From assembly GCA_964019165.1 (NCBI GenBank), contig OZ025272.1:12274531-12338530 (forward strand): a DNA stretch of 64,000 nt, written 5' to 3'. This document shows, piece by piece, positions 62,701 to 64,000 of the stretch. Every line of letters starts with the position of its first letter. The first letter of the stretch is position 1. This DNA comes from Mastigias papua. Lineage: Eukaryota > Cnidaria > Scyphozoa > Rhizostomeae > Mastigiidae. The notes beneath the pieces are model-generated. The model worked only from the letters and a program-made list of their open reading frames with translations. It was not told the DNA's origin and did not search any database. The position numbers and the translations under genes were made by a program.

Positions 62701-63425
62701 CAAAAAATTCAAAACTTATGAATCTATAAATAGAATATTTTCTACCAGAACTGAGAATGCCCTTGAGATTAGTTATAAGACAGCCTGTCAGTCTGTCATT
62801 GAATTAATGTGGGTGGGCACTCTTTAGAGTAACTAAAGATACATGCATATTGAGGGAATGTTGGCATGTTTGTACTTACCTCTTCATCATATGTAGAGAG
62901 TATTTTATTATATCCATCAACAAGAGTGATTTGTATTTTATCATGTAATTCTGGATACAATCTATCCAAATCATGCCTTACGAAATCTGACAATTCTGCA
63001 GCAAATTCAACACCTGAAGCATAAAACATAAATTAAAGCAATAGGGTAACCAGATGGTGAAAACTGAAACCTTTGCCTTTCACCGTCCCACCTTTCCCAA
63101 AGTATAATAGTAAGCTTTACCTTAAACACTCAAATAGAACAATGAGAACAAAGCAATTGGCAGATAAAATGCATTGTCAAATTACCTGTAGGGCCACCAC
63201 CAACAACAACAAAGTGCAATAACTGCTTGAGTTCCTCTTCACTTTTTCCTGGGTATGATGCAATTTCCAGACAATTAATGATGTTTCTTCTGATCATTTG
63301 GGCATCAGTGATCTCTTTCAATGCATGGGTGTGCTCCTCAACTCCTTTAATGCCATATGTGCTTGTCTCTGCACCAACAGCAATCACAAGAGCATCATAA
63401 TCAACAGTAAAAGTTGATTTCTCAG
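56755..63425 (-). CDS. Alternative (type II) NADH dehydrogenase with EF-hands, 3' part
   Basis: NDH-2 enzymes are single-subunit flavoproteins on the mitochondrial inner membrane that oxidise NAD(P)H and reduce ubiquinone without pumping protons. Exons seen: 63425-63186, 63013-62880, 62141-61924, 60913-60744 and about 57175-56755 (stop TGA 56755-56757). Landmarks are DYDALVIAVGAET, then the NADH-binding VVVGGGPTGVEFAAEL (split by an intron), CVWAAGIAPRP, GVFAMGDCATI (the FAD-contacting GD motif), SLPATAQVAAQQGKYL and a C-terminal GRDTSRI. Between the GD and QVAAQQ motifs are two EF-hand loops: DKNKDGALSRDE and DLDKDQSLSVEE (the second has Q at loop position 6). This insertion marks the Ca2+-responsive external (NDB-like) class. 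The first four exons join in phase; 60744 ends in phase 1 while the last exon needs phase 2, so at least one exon between 57.2 and 60.7 kb was not found. The FAD-binding N-terminus is outside the window. Confidence 0.92.
58893..58993. repeat. 101-bp hairpin, 49-bp arms with 3-nt loop
   Basis: Arms 58893-58941 and 58945-58993 pair at 47 of 49 positions around a TGT loop. It lies in the last NDH-2 intron. It is much more compact than the MITEs here, so a fold-back microelement or a small-RNA precursor are the alternatives. Confidence 0.9.
59085..59360. repeat. (GAT)n/(ACG)n triplets with a duplicated TGTGGCAAACT module
   Basis: GAYGATGATAATAATGATG and ACGACGACGACG tracts surround two copies of a GTTGA(C/T)GACCTGTGGCAAACT module, about 120 bp apart. 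The same module is at about 30205-30232 on the other strand. Confidence 0.7.
59508..60207. mobile_element. 700-bp internally deleted Tc1-type transposon
   Basis: Terminal inverted repeats CACTACCGTTCAAAAAGT...TTGGGAC at 59508 and the complement ending at 60207, with TA on both sides (59506-59507, 60208-60209). CACTACCGTTCAAAA is a classic Tc1 terminus. On the minus strand, 60004-59735 encodes the transposase N-terminus in broken frames: MAFIKRHEIS, CQEIATAVGCSKNAAL, then the GRPKKIKTPRH motif that links the two HTH subdomains and the piece RSLLRVLR. The DDE catalytic domain is missing. It sits in an NDH-2 intron. Confidence 0.92.
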
Positions 63426-64000
63426 CTATATAATGCAAGAAGAATAGTTACAATATTATCATCATCACCTTAATCATCATCACAATCAGCACAACATAGC
63501 CTTTTCCTAAAATAGAATATGTGCATTTGAAAAGAATTCTATGTTCTCAATGTTTCTGTCATAACAAGTAACAAATATGTTCAACTCAATACTGGTAACA
63601 TTTCAGAATCCATTCTATTCATCTATCCCCTATTCATCTAATATACTAGATTTCTATTTGAAAATTTAAACATTTGGTGGAAAGGGATTTAGGAGGGATT
63701 ATTGTTCAGGCAAGGACCATTACAAAATCTTAGTAGGTTGGTGTCCACACCAATCAGCCAAGTGCACACCAAAGATGCAATTTTGGTAAGATTGCACACT
63801 GTGCACATAGACTTTTCATGCTGGAAAGCAACGGTCTTGGGCAAAAGTACCCTACTTTCCATTTGGGCATAATAATGTGATATTTAAAACAATCCATGAT
63901 TGCCATAATACTCCTTGAAACAAATTCATTCTGATTTTCTAGCTGACATAAACCTTGCAGTACTATGAGAAATGGTAAGTGAAGTGATTCCATCATTTCA
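63426..64000 (-). other. NDH-2 intron, right edge of the window
   Basis: The sequence to the right of the 63186-63425 exon contains a small (ATC)n run at 63455-63490. I see none of the expected upstream NDH-2 exons (the FAD-binding GxGxxG segment), so those must lie beyond 64000. An open minus-strand frame at 63754-63996 does not resemble the family. Confidence 0.5.

Overview
This is a window of an AT-rich, intron-dense animal genome. No prokaryotic signal is present. Coding sequence consists of short exons with GT/AG borders, separated by long introns full of dinucleotide microsatellites, MITEs, decayed LINEs and cut-and-paste elements. The gene set is a metazoan NUP93, an acylation-type 5'-nucleotidase homologue, an intronless divergent class A GPCR and an EF-hand alternative NADH dehydrogenase. 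Together with the transposon flora this suggests an invertebrate, most likely a cnidarian. That assignment is inference; no species marker is visible.

All four recognised genes lie on the minus strand. From high to low coordinates they are: (1) the 3' part of a type II (rotenone-insensitive) NADH dehydrogenase with EF-hands, 63425-56755, whose 5' end is outside the window; (2) an intergenic stretch of 6.2 kb with two adjacent MITEs and a LINE 3' end; (3) a complete 15-exon metallophosphoesterase/5'-nucleotidase gene, 50484-16358, in which every exon phase agrees and which encodes 610 residues; (4) an intronless GPCR, 29064-28072, nested on the same strand in the 10.9-kb tenth intron of the nucleotidase gene; (5) NUP93, beginning at 16020, only 337 bp after the nucleotidase stop, with 18 phase-consistent exons (563 codons) down to position 262. 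The last roughly 250 codons of NUP93 lie beyond the left edge.

The second nucleotidase intron (48855-40945) is a transposon nest. It holds a 4.0-kb DNA transposon with TTAC target duplications, a LINE fragment inside that element, a zinc-knuckle gag-like remnant and a second LINE tail next to a long (GT)n tract. Elsewhere in the window I find at least nine terminal-inverted-repeat elements, a 599-bp foldback element, a nearly perfect 251-bp palindrome between two (TA)n tracts, and a 101-bp hairpin.

The most unusual signal is a recurring CTGANGA...GAAA motif that borders (TA)n tracts at four loci (five motif copies). It fits the hammerhead-ribozyme core, and two of the sites have compensating stem changes. 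It is probably the end of a Penelope-like or similar retroelement. The other points of note are the nested GPCR, the double membrane/scaffold signature of the nucleotidase (N-terminal MGC, C-terminal ESTV) and the presence of an EF-hand alternative NADH dehydrogenase in an animal.
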